Of a stretch of 15,240 nucleotides of DNA, positions 1 to 7,305 are shown piece by piece. The stretch is taken from positions 1 to 15,240 of the forward strand of contig CAZNAP010000051.1 of assembly GCA_964571145.1 (NCBI GenBank), written 5' to 3'. Origin of the DNA: Suilimivivens sp964571145. Its GTDB lineage: Bacteria > Bacillota > Clostridia > Lachnospirales > Lachnospiraceae. The notes beneath the pieces were generated by a model that was given only the letters and a program-made list of their open reading frames with translations, was not told where the DNA came from and searched no databases. Every line of letters starts with the position of its first letter. Position 1 is the first letter of the stretch. Made by a program: the position numbers and the translations under genes.

Positions 1-113
1 TGGCTTTTTTCTTTGAATTTTCAGGGTTGCATTGCTGTTTACTTGTCAAGGTTCTAGTTGTTTGCACGCATAAAAATGTTTGAATAATACGCATTTATTT
101 GTTAACGTGCGAC
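1..113 (-). other. Transcribed leader running out of the window, possibly an rRNA operon leader
   Basis: This is the stretch downstream of the strong leftward promoter at 120-148. It holds no ORF. On the minus strand it contains a GAACCTTGACAAGTAAAC segment (54-37), which resembles the GAACCTTGA-type sequences often found in rRNA operon leaders and spacers of clostridia; that resemblance is from memory. An imperfect stem pairs GCACG (64-68) with CGTGC (106-110). No 16S sequence lies inside the window, so the rRNA assignment is inference; another highly expressed stable RNA or gene to the left is possible. Confidence 0.35.
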
Positions 114-119
114 TTTCAT

Positions 120-148
120 ATGATATCAGATGAAGTATCGATTGTCAA
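120..148 (-). promoter_or_regulatory. Strong sigma-A promoter with UP-like element, reading left
   Basis: Read on the minus strand, a perfect -35 TTGACA (148-143) is followed by a 17-bp spacer and a -10 TATCAT (125-120). The roughly 40 bp upstream (149-190) is nearly pure A/T with A-tracts, like the UP elements of stable RNA promoters. The predicted start is near 113. No CDS follows before the window edge, which suggests a long-leader or stable-RNA transcript. Confidence 0.75.
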
Positions 149-727
149 CCAATTTTTGTTGATTATTTGGAATTTTTTTTAAAAACTTTTCACTAACCAA
201 ATTAGCTTTAATTTTCACCACTATCTTGCTTCTAATTATTCCCATTTATTCCATATTTATTACTACTCCTATATCAACATTTGAGAATAAAAAGATGTAT
301 TTCTGTTTCCTGTGCCCATAGTATGTGATTCTCAATTAATATAACCTAGTCACCCGGGATGCGAACACTTTGAATATCAGGTAAATATATATCAGAAATC
401 GAGTATTACCCGTTGAAAATGCTCGGTTAATGCTTCTTTTGTCAGAGAGACGGGGAAAACAACTTGGATGGCTTTGTTTTACATGAGAATTATTTTGGAT
501 GTAAGTGGTAAATGAAGAAATTAGGAAATCAAAGCGGGTAAAGAAGCTTCATCAAAGAGAATTAACCCGTTCCTTAAATCAGGAAGTCCTAAAATCAAAG
601 AATAACGACGGGTAATTTGAGGAAGATAGGCAGAAATTACCTGATTTTCTCAAACTACAAGATACCATTTATAATTCAAAGTATTTTATCCGTAAACTGA
701 CGTTGTTCAAATTCTACGTGACTAGTT
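149..727. repeat. Non-coding gap with paired GGGTAA/TTACCC hairpins
   Basis: There is no credible gene in this 579-bp gap. The first part (149-200) is the A/T-rich upstream region of the left promoter. TTGAGAAT (281-288) and ATTCTCAA (328-335) form an 8-bp inverted repeat. From about 378 to 643 a motif recurs in inverted pairs: CAGGTAA (378-384) with TTACCCG (406-412), CGGGTAA (535-541) with TTAACCCG (562-569), and CGGGTAATTT (609-618) with AAATTACCTG (634-643). The last is a 10-bp stem with one G-T pair and a 15-nt loop. Its 5' part matches 12 of 14 bases of a hairpin on the opposite strand at 10018-10031, so this is probably a diverged copy of the repeat family at 9905-10275. It lies downstream of the CvpA gene, but the hairpins lack a good T-tract, so I do not call a terminator. 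Confidence 0.6.
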
Positions 728-1120
728 TCATATCATTAGGAATGTCCAGCCCCAAGTCCTATAAACAAACAATAAAATGCCTACTATAATAGAAGCTTCA
801 AGAAATCCTACCACAATGCCAAGTAACTTATTCAACCAGTTGATAATCGGTAATTTAGAAATCAATTCAATGGAAGCAAAAAGAACATGAACGATACGAT
901 ATACCAGACATATAACAAATAAAATGACTACTAATTGCACTACTTTTCCTATATTCTGATTCATGTAGTTGCCAATTGCTCGCAAAATCAGCACCAGACA
1001 AACTCCGCCGATAGCCATGGAAATCAATGCAATGATTTCTTTCACCATTCCATTACTAAAACCCGCTATTATTCTCCATATAAAAATTGCTGCAATTATC
1101 GCCAGTGCAACATAATACAT
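728..1120 (-). CDS. CvpA-family integral membrane protein
   Basis: A 130-residue, almost wholly hydrophobic protein with four predicted membrane helices (about 3-20, 27-48, 58-80, 99-120). The order and the G-F-x-x-G-x-x-x-E element between the first two helices (residues 20-28) fit the CvpA/colicin V production family, whose bacterial members act in envelope homeostasis; its molecular role is not settled. It is a little shorter than the usual 160 or so residues. A GAGGAG ribosome site lies about 8 bases before the ATG. It begins 27 bp after the DUF5711 gene and is the last gene of the minus-strand run, so co-transcription is likely. Assignment rests on hydrophobic pattern and context; motifs in this family are weak. 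Confidence 0.7.
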   Translation of the reverse strand: MYYVALAIIAAIFIWRIIAGFSNGMVKEIIALISMAIGGVCLVLILRAIGNYMNQNIGKVVQLVVILFVICLVYRIVHVLFASIELISKLPIINWLNKLLGIVVGFLEASIIVGILLFVYRTWGWTFLMI

Positions 1121-1147
1121 ATTCTTTCTACTCCTCGGTATTACTGC

Positions 1148-2359
1148 CTATTTCAGTTCTATGGTATCCACCGAATCTGAAGTAACCGTCACATACCTAT
1201 ATAATGAAGAGGTTGGAATGACTAATGTGGTGCTCTTGTCAAAACTTCCGGTAAACTTGCTGACACCCTTCATATTACAAATTCTACACTCTGTATCATT
1301 GTAGATAATAATTTGATCCTTGTGTAAAATAATATCCGCATAATCCATATCAAACAGCTGCGAGTGAACTTTAGTTCCCGATTCATTATAGACATCCAGA
1401 CGATAAATCGCTTCACCACTCTGATCCCGGAACACAAGACCTACATAATTCTCATTATAGTAGACACTTTGAACTTCCTCTTCCAATAAGTTAGACGCCA
1501 CATTGGTGGGCCTTTCACTCCCTTCGAAAAAGACGATTCTATCATCTGATACAGCAAAAGCGGAATCATTATCCATAAACTGAATATAAGGAATAATTGT
1601 ATTCAAATAATCATATCCGCTCACATAATTATCCGTTTCGTTTAAACCTACTTCGCCGAAATTGTAAAAGGCAACTGATGATTTCATATTACCGCTATCT
1701 ACATAAAGATAGGACACTGCCATGATTTTTCCATTTGGTGACATCGAAACAGCAACCGGATAACCGCTTTTATCCATTGTTATTTTAGCCTCTACAAATG
1801 GCTCATCTGTATTTTGGGTTCCATCATAAACATTGATTCTGATTACATCTGCATCGTCCAGCACTGCCGCTACCATATAATTGGAAGAAACACTGAAATT
1901 TCTGATAGGAAGGCTTGTATTGACCATCCCCTTTTCACCATTTTTGTCCATCACGTAAATCGTACGACCGTTATAATCACCTATGGCTATGGTCGACTCG
2001 CATTTGGAAATCAGAGGATTCTGCATTTCATAAGTCTGATTCCAAATTGCATTTCCGTCCGCACTCATACAGCTGGCGCCGTCCTTACTATATAAAAGAA
2101 CATTTCCGCCTAAATCCTCCACCGTAGCACCCTTAACAATCACAAGGGGAGCAGTTTGTGCAATGACGCTTTGAGTGAAAATCTTATCTCTCCACTGAAT
2201 GACACTAAAGACGATTAGCGCTACTACCAGCAATACAGCTAATACAATTCTATAAAAAATTGTGAGTTTATGGCTGCGGATTTTTTCCTTATAATTTATG
2301 CCATTTATGCTATTTTGTCTTTTTTCTTTTTCCTTAAAATAATCTCGCACATTTGCCAT
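1148..2359 (-). CDS. DUF5711-type membrane-anchored protein with propeller-like ectodomain
   Basis: A 403-residue protein with a short charged cytoplasmic N-terminus (1-32), one membrane helix (about 33-54) and a large extracellular part. The ectodomain consists of repeated short beta-rich segments with recurring aromatic, glycine and aspartate positions (for example GDYNGRTIYVMDKNG, YNFGEVG, YRLDVYNESGTKV), as in beta-propellers. I recognise it as the DUF5711 family of Lachnospiraceae; no function is known. There are no catalytic motifs. The ATG is preceded by a GGCGGAG ribosome site. It sits 54 bp after galM and 27 bp before the CvpA-family gene; pairing two envelope proteins of unknown role suggests a shared envelope task, which is inference. 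Confidence 0.65.
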   Translation of the reverse strand: MANVRDYFKEKEKRQNSINGINYKEKIRSHKLTIFYRIVLAVLLVVALIVFSVIQWRDKIFTQSVIAQTAPLVIVKGATVEDLGGNVLLYSKDGASCMSADGNAIWNQTYEMQNPLISKCESTIAIGDYNGRTIYVMDKNGEKGMVNTSLPIRNFSVSSNYMVAAVLDDADVIRINVYDGTQNTDEPFVEAKITMDKSGYPVAVSMSPNGKIMAVSYLYVDSGNMKSSVAFYNFGEVGLNETDNYVSGYDYLNTIIPYIQFMDNDSAFAVSDDRIVFFEGSERPTNVASNLLEEEVQSVYYNENYVGLVFRDQSGEAIYRLDVYNESGTKVHSQLFDMDYADIILHKDQIIIYNDTECRICNMKGVSKFTGSFDKSTTLVIPTSSLYRYVTVTSDSVDTIELK

Positions 2360-2413
2360 AAATTCATCTCCGCCTTTTGGTAGTCGCTTGGTACTGATCC
2401 GAACGACTATCTT

Positions 2414-3454
2414 CTAGAAAAACTTATAAACCGTAGTTGTATCATATTTTCTATCAGGCCCAAATACTGCTGAAGGAAACTCCGGCTTGTTGGCCGTATC
2501 CGGATAATATTGTGTTTCCAAACACAGTCCACAACGGCTGCTATACTCTGCCTGACCTTTGCCTAATTCAGGGGATATACTGTTTCCTGCATAAAACTGC
2601 ACGCCCGGCAAATCAGTATAGGCTTTCATCACACGGCCTGATTTTAATTCTGTAACCGTAGCAAATTCTCGCAGTGTGCCCTCTTCTCCATCAATTACCC
2701 AGTTATGATCATAACCATTTACCAGTTTTAACTGTTCATAATCTGCACCAATATCCTGACCCACCTTCTTGGCTGTTGTGAAATCAAAAGGTGTACCTGC
2801 AACTGCAGCTATTTCGCCGGTAGGAATGGCTCCTGCTACGATTGGTGTATAATAAGATGCTTTCATCTCCAAAATATGGTCGTGAATATTACCCGAATTA
2901 TGACCCGCCAAGTTAAAATAGGTATGATTTGTCATGTTAATAATCGTGTTTTTATCACTGGTTCCTTCGTAGTGAAGTTGAAGTTCATTATCCTCAGTCA
3001 GTGTGTAAGTCACTTTGAAAGCTCTATTTCCTGGGAAGCCCATGTTTCCGTCTGTATCCTTTATGGAAAAAACCACATAATTTTCGCCCTCTGTTGCATC
3101 CCAAACTCTTTTATGGTATCCCAGTTGCATATGACTATGTAAATTATTTGCTCCGTCATTGACATCCAATTGATATTTTTGGCCGTCCAATTCAAATGCC
3201 GCACCACCAATACGGTTTGCATTCGGTCCTACTGTTGCTCCAAAAAAGCTTCCATTCTGAAAATATCTTTCTAAATTATCATATCCAAGAACAATATCCT
3301 CACTTACTCCGTTTTGATCCGGAACAAATAAATTTACAAGAATGGCACCGTAATTAATTATACCGGCTCTGATTCCATTTCTATTTTCTAACCAATACTT
3401 ATAAATATCTTTTCCATCCTTAGTTTGTCCGAAAAGCTCTTTTTTAACTGTCAT
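2414..3454 (-). CDS. galM: Aldose 1-epimerase (galactose mutarotase)
   Basis: A 346-residue cytoplasmic mutarotase that interconverts alpha and beta anomers of galactose or glucose, feeding the Leloir pathway and glycolysis. Family signatures are present: GPNANRIGG (76-84, Arg81), NNLHS (His106), NHTYFNLAGH (175-185) with the likely catalytic acid His177, GYDHNW (247-252, Asp249), QFYAGN (286-291) and CLETQ (311-315) with the likely catalytic base Glu313. Length matches the family. No signal peptide is visible. A GAGGGAG site precedes the ATG. No galK, galT or galE lies nearby, so it is a stand-alone copy in the dnaX-recR run rather than part of a gal operon; it may serve general sugar entry together with the nearby pfkA. 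Confidence 0.93.
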   Translation of the reverse strand: MTVKKELFGQTKDGKDIYKYWLENRNGIRAGIINYGAILVNLFVPDQNGVSEDIVLGYDNLERYFQNGSFFGATVGPNANRIGGAAFELDGQKYQLDVNDGANNLHSHMQLGYHKRVWDATEGENYVVFSIKDTDGNMGFPGNRAFKVTYTLTEDNELQLHYEGTSDKNTIINMTNHTYFNLAGHNSGNIHDHILEMKASYYTPIVAGAIPTGEIAAVAGTPFDFTTAKKVGQDIGADYEQLKLVNGYDHNWVIDGEEGTLREFATVTELKSGRVMKAYTDLPGVQFYAGNSISPELGKGQAEYSSRCGLCLETQYYPDTANKPEFPSAVFGPDRKYDTTTVYKFF

Positions 3455-3506
3455 AATTATTTAGCTCCCTCATAATTTATATTTTGGTAAAGTCATCACC
3501 CTATTT

Positions 3507-4103
3507 TTATAACTCCACTCTACCTTCCAGTGCGCGCAGTAATGTTACTTCATCGATATATTCCAAATCGCCGCCTACCGGTACCCCACTAGCAATACGC
3601 GATACCTTAACCCCAGTGGGCTTAATCAACTTGCTGATATACATAGCTGTTGTTTCGCCTTCCAGACTCGAATTGGTTGCTATAATCACCTCAGAAATAT
3701 CACCGCTTAGGCGTGTAATCAATTCTTTTAACTTAATGTCACCCGGTCCGATTCCAATCATAGGAGAAATAGCACCATGTAACACATGATAAACGCCCTC
3801 ATACTTACCAGTTTTCTCATAAGCCGCTAAATCTCTGGTGTTCTCAACCACCATAATAGTGCTATGGTCTCGTTTGGAATTCGCACAAATAGGACAAATT
3901 TCACTATCAGTTAATGTGAAGCATTCTTTACAATACTTCACATTTTCTTTGGCTTCCAATATTGTCCTGGCGAGTCTATTCACCTTATCTTGAGGCATGT
4001 TAATCAAGTGAAAAGCAAGTCTTTGTGCAGACTTGGTACCAACCCCCGGCAGTCCGGACAATTCATCTATTAATTTATTGATGTGCCCGCTATACAGATT
4101 CAT
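3507..4103 (-). CDS. recR: Recombination mediator RecR
   Basis: A 198-residue protein of full family length. RecR works with RecO (and RecF) to load RecA on SSB-coated single-stranded gaps. Domains in order: a helix-hairpin-helix (about 8-33, with GLPGVGTKSAQRL), a four-cysteine zinc finger (Cys58, 61, 70, 73), a Toprim domain (about 80-175, with Glu87 in VVENTRD) and the C-terminal Walker-B-like GVPVGGDLEY region. Its ATG overlaps the ybaB stop by one base (TAATG), so it is translationally coupled to ybaB. This dnaX-ybaB-recR arrangement is conserved through Firmicutes and many other bacteria. Confidence 0.97.
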   Translation of the reverse strand: MNLYSGHINKLIDELSGLPGVGTKSAQRLAFHLINMPQDKVNRLARTILEAKENVKYCKECFTLTDSEICPICANSKRDHSTIMVVENTRDLAAYEKTGKYEGVYHVLHGAISPMIGIGPGDIKLKELITRLSGDISEVIIATNSSLEGETTAMYISKLIKPTGVKVSRIASGVPVGGDLEYIDEVTLLRALEGRVEL

Positions 4104-4456
4104 TAGAAAGGAAGACCTCCTCCCAATCCAAGCCCGCCGGTCATTTTATTCATCACTTCTGAATTAGCTTCTTCTGCCATACGAAGTGCTTCATTCGTAG
4201 CCGCCATAACCAAATCTTCCAACATTTCAATATCATCAGGATCTACTACTTCTTGCGAGAGTTTAACCTTGGTAACTTCCTTCTTCCCAGTCACGCTCAC
4301 TTCCACTGCGCCACCTCCTGCTTTAGCAGTAAACTCCTTGGTTTCCATTTCCTTCTGACTTTCTTCCATTTGACGCTGCATTCTCTGCGCCTGCTTCATC
4401 AAATTATTCATATTACCGGGCATACCACCTCCCGGAAAACCTCCACGCTTAGCCAT
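4103..4456 (-). CDS. YbaB/EbfC nucleoid-associated protein
   Basis: A 117-residue YbaB/EbfC-family DNA-binding protein, normally a homodimer that binds DNA and helps shape the nucleoid. It has the glycine- and methionine-rich N-terminus (GGFPGGGMPGNMNNLMKQAQ, 5-24), a charged coiled helix (about 16-40) and the conserved core VEVSVTGKKEVTKVKL (51-66) followed by VDPDDIEMLEDLV. The C-terminus ends in a Gly/Leu-rich tail. A strong GGGAGGA site lies before the ATG. It follows dnaX by about 78 bp and its stop overlaps the recR start. Confidence 0.93.
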   Translation of the reverse strand: MAKRGGFPGGGMPGNMNNLMKQAQRMQRQMEESQKEMETKEFTAKAGGGAVEVSVTGKKEVTKVKLSQEVVDPDDIEMLEDLVMAATNEALRMAEEANSEVMNKMTGGLGLGGGLPF

Positions 4457-4534
4457 GAAATATCCTCCCTATTTATGTTTCATTATAATATTAATCTATT
4501 GTACTATTGACCTTGCTAAAATATCAACTAAAAC

Positions 4535-6154
4535 TTACTCATCTAGAAATTCTTCCGGAAAATCATCATCCTCCTCATCCATGTCTTCGATTGGCATTTG
4601 AATCGTTTCGTTGACCAATCTAGTCAAGTCTGGGTATATTTCCTTCGGATTCCTTCCCTGTTGGGAACTTTGAATGGAAAGCTTGACCTCTTTTCCTGCC
4701 AAACCGTTTACAATCTGTTCCAAAGCAGACCTATGTTCCTCATTCTTAAAATATTCAAAAGGATTTCCTTCTTCAATAACCACCAACAGACTGCCATCTG
4801 CTCCAAGACTTGGATACGCTGCTCGTAAATAAGATTTCATTGGCATAAAGGACTCATTCACCACCGCATTCCAACTGCCTGCCACTTTCTTGATATCTTC
4901 GGGAACTGCTTTTGGCAAAGGTGCTTGTTTTGAAGGTTCTGCTACCGTTGTCTGCATCTGCGGCTTGTCCTGCACCAGAGTCGTAACCGGAACAGCAATG
5001 CCATTTTCAATCTTATCTTCCAACTGCCTGATTCTATCTGTCAGCGACTGCGTATCTGTTTCCATACTGGGCTTGCAGAGTTTAATCAATGTAATTTCCA
5101 AAAGGATTCTCTTTTGCGTTGCATAACGCAGTTGCCCCGACAACTCTGACAAGATTCTGATGTAACGCATAATTACATCATTTTCAGCCATTTGCGCTTC
5201 TTCTTTTAAGCGAGCCAAATTTTCTGTGGAAACATCAATAATATCTTCTATTCCATCTGCCGACTTAATCAGCAAAAGATTTCGCAGATACCATGTTAAA
5301 TCCGAAGTAAACTGCGTCAGCTCTCTGCCTTGCATAACCACCTCTTCCAACAGGGAAATGGCATCGGCTACTTTTCCATCTAATACAATTCGAAGTAATC
5401 TGCTAAAAACCTCTGTATCGACTGCACCCAGAACATCTAACACTTTATCGTAGGTTAATTCCTGTTTAAAGTGAAACGCCATACACTGATCCAAAAGGCT
5501 CAGAGCATCTCGAAGAGAACCGTCCGCCGCCCTGGCAATATATCGAATGGCTTTCTCCTCAATTTGAACCTCTTCTTTCTCTGTCAGTTCTCGGATCCTG
5601 TCTGCTATGGTTTCAACTGTAATACGTTTAAAATCATAGCGCTGACATCTGGATAAAATAGTAATCGGAATTTTATGAACCTCTGTTGTTGCCAGAATGA
5701 AAATAACATAAGAAGGCGGCTCCTCCAATGTTTTCAATAACGCATTGAAGGCTCCGATAGAAAGCATATGCACTTCATCTATAATATAAACTTTGAACTT
5801 TCCTTCTGCCGGTGAATAAGCTACTTCATCTACTATTTCACGTATATTATCAACGCCGTTATTTGAAGCCGCATCAATTTCAATCACATTCATGCTGGCT
5901 CCTGCTGAAATCGCTTTACAACTTGCACACTCACCACAGGGACTTCCTTCTACTGGATTTTCACAGTTCACAGCCTTGGCAAATATTTTTGCTATGGTTG
6001 TCTTCCCAGTTCCTCTGGTTCCGCAAAAAAGATATGCATGCGAGGTACGTCCTGCCTTTAACTGATTTTTAAGTGTGGTAACAATATGATCCTGTCCCTT
6101 CACATCATCAAAGCCAAGCGGACGAAACTTTCTATAAAGTGCTATATATGACAT
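4535..6154 (-). CDS. dnaX: DNA polymerase III gamma/tau subunit
   Basis: A 539-residue clamp-loader ATPase subunit that loads the sliding clamp during replication. Visible parts: Walker A GTRGTGKTT (45-53), a zinc site (Cys64, 73, 76, 79), Walker B VYIIDEVHM (122-130, Asp126 and Glu127), sensor 1 ATTE (155-158) and the arginine finger SRC (168-170). The lid and collar domains follow to about residue 360, then a variable proline/glutamine-rich linker and a C-terminal tau-like region ending in a run of Asp and Glu. No A-run long enough for classical slippage is present, so only the full-length product is expected. It starts 36 bp after pfkA, with a GAAGGG ribosome site about 10 bases before the ATG. 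The small SRP RNA gene often found before dnaX in Firmicutes is not here. Confidence 0.96.
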   Translation of the reverse strand: MSYIALYRKFRPLGFDDVKGQDHIVTTLKNQLKAGRTSHAYLFCGTRGTGKTTIAKIFAKAVNCENPVEGSPCGECASCKAISAGASMNVIEIDAASNNGVDNIREIVDEVAYSPAEGKFKVYIIDEVHMLSIGAFNALLKTLEEPPSYVIFILATTEVHKIPITILSRCQRYDFKRITVETIADRIRELTEKEEVQIEEKAIRYIARAADGSLRDALSLLDQCMAFHFKQELTYDKVLDVLGAVDTEVFSRLLRIVLDGKVADAISLLEEVVMQGRELTQFTSDLTWYLRNLLLIKSADGIEDIIDVSTENLARLKEEAQMAENDVIMRYIRILSELSGQLRYATQKRILLEITLIKLCKPSMETDTQSLTDRIRQLEDKIENGIAVPVTTLVQDKPQMQTTVAEPSKQAPLPKAVPEDIKKVAGSWNAVVNESFMPMKSYLRAAYPSLGADGSLLVVIEEGNPFEYFKNEEHRSALEQIVNGLAGKEVKLSIQSSQQGRNPKEIYPDLTRLVNETIQMPIEDMDEEDDDFPEEFLDE

Positions 6155-6190
6155 AGCTATCTACCCTTCTATAGCCTTGGCGCACTCTGA

Positions 6191-7264
6191 TTAATCGCCA
6201 AAACTGATTCCTATTAATTTTGCTTCCTTTACAATAGAAGCATCAGGAGAAAGCATTTTCAGCTTACCTGCCACATCTTCCAACGGTACTTTTACGATTT
6301 CACGATTCTTATACCCAACCATGAAGCCGTATTCGCCTTTTAAAATCAGTTCTCCTGCTTCAGCGCCTAAACGGCTTGCAAAAACACGGTCATACGGGCA
6401 AGGACTTCCACCACGCTGTGTATGACCCGGAACTGTAACGCGAACCTCATGTCCTGTCATTTCTTCAATTTGTTGTGCCAGCTCATAGGATACAGTCGGG
6501 AATTTGTAACTCTTCATCTTTTCTCTGTATTCTTTCTTAGAGAGTTTAGCGTCTTCCTTAGAAATGGCACCTTCAGCCACAGCTAAAATAGTGAATTTGC
6601 TACCCTTTTTATTACGTTCCTCTATTGCTTCAACTACTTTGTTAATGTCATAAGGTATTTCGGGAATCAGTATAATATCTGCTCCGCCGGCCATTCCTGC
6701 GTTCAAGGTTAACCAGCCCACTTTATGTCCCATAACTTCCACGATGAATACACGTCCGTGAGATGCTGCTGTGGTATGAATACAATCAATTGCCGAAGTA
6801 GCAATGTCTACTGCACTCTGAAAACCAAATGTCATATCGGTTCCCCAAAGGTCATTATCAATTGTTTTGGGAAGTGTAACAATATTCAACCCTTCTTCTC
6901 TAAGAAGATTAGCTGTCTTATGCGTGCCGTTACCACCCAGAATTAAAAGGCAATCCAGTTTGAGTTTGTAATAATTCTGTTTCATGGCTTCCACTTTATC
7001 AAGACCATTCTCATCCGGTTCTTGAATGGTTTTAAAAGGGGTTCTGGAACTTCCCAGAATTGTACCACCTTTTGTTAATATTCCGGAAAAGTCACGTCCT
7101 TCCAACATACGGAAATTTCCATAAATTAAACCTTTATAGCCTTCCAGAAATCCATAAATTTCAACGTCCTCATTACTATTTACAAGACACTTTACCGCAC
7201 CGCGCATCGCAGCATTCAATGCTTGACAATCACCACCGCTTGTTAACATACCAATTCTTCTCAA
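6191..7264 (-). CDS. pfkA: 6-phosphofructokinase, clostridial type, TTG start
   Basis: A 357-residue phosphofructokinase that phosphorylates fructose 6-phosphate to fructose 1,6-bisphosphate in glycolysis. Seen: N-terminal SGGDCQALNA (9-18), GGTILGSSR (66-74), GGNGTHKTANL (110-120), catalytic PKTIDND (132-138, Asp136), EVMGHKVGWL (176-185) and PGHTQRGGSP (279-288). The residue matching E. coli Gly104 is Gly113, typical of ATP users, while the Gly124 position is Lys133, typical of PPi enzymes and the ATP-dependent Streptomyces-type group; the Asp103 position is Asn112. ATP is the likelier donor, but this is inference. The start is TTG at 7264-7262: GAGGAGG lies 8 bases upstream, and the next ATG (codon 6) would cut into the first strand. 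It lies 41 bp after the MCP gene and 36 bp before dnaX. Confidence 0.93.
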   Translation of the reverse strand: MRRIGMLTSGGDCQALNAAMRGAVKCLVNSNEDVEIYGFLEGYKGLIYGNFRMLEGRDFSGILTKGGTILGSSRTPFKTIQEPDENGLDKVEAMKQNYYKLKLDCLLILGGNGTHKTANLLREEGLNIVTLPKTIDNDLWGTDMTFGFQSAVDIATSAIDCIHTTAASHGRVFIVEVMGHKVGWLTLNAGMAGGADIILIPEIPYDINKVVEAIEERNKKGSKFTILAVAEGAISKEDAKLSKKEYREKMKSYKFPTVSYELAQQIEEMTGHEVRVTVPGHTQRGGSPCPYDRVFASRLGAEAGELILKGEYGFMVGYKNREIVKVPLEDVAGKLKMLSPDASIVKEAKLIGISFGD

Positions 7265-7305
7265 ATGTGTATCCTCCTCTTTTCTGTCTCTACCGTCTGC
7301 TCGTT

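Noticed and set aside
609..643. Intrinsic terminator for the CvpA gene
   Set aside because: The stem is A/T-rich with a 15-nt loop and no T-tract follows on the minus strand; it fits the repeat family better.
741..755. 15-base match AATGTCCAGCCCCAA between the CvpA gene end and 12785-12799
   Set aside because: One copy is coding and the other intergenic, flanks do not match, and a single 15-mer match in a 15-kb A/T-rich window is not far from chance.
4535..6154. Programmed frameshift in dnaX giving a short gamma form
   Set aside because: On the minus strand I find no run of six or more A in the expected region; the longest T-runs seen on the plus strand are five.
6155..6190. Small SRP RNA gene before dnaX
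   Set aside because: The gap is only 36 bp and holds the dnaX ribosome site; no SRP RNA tetraloop region is seen.
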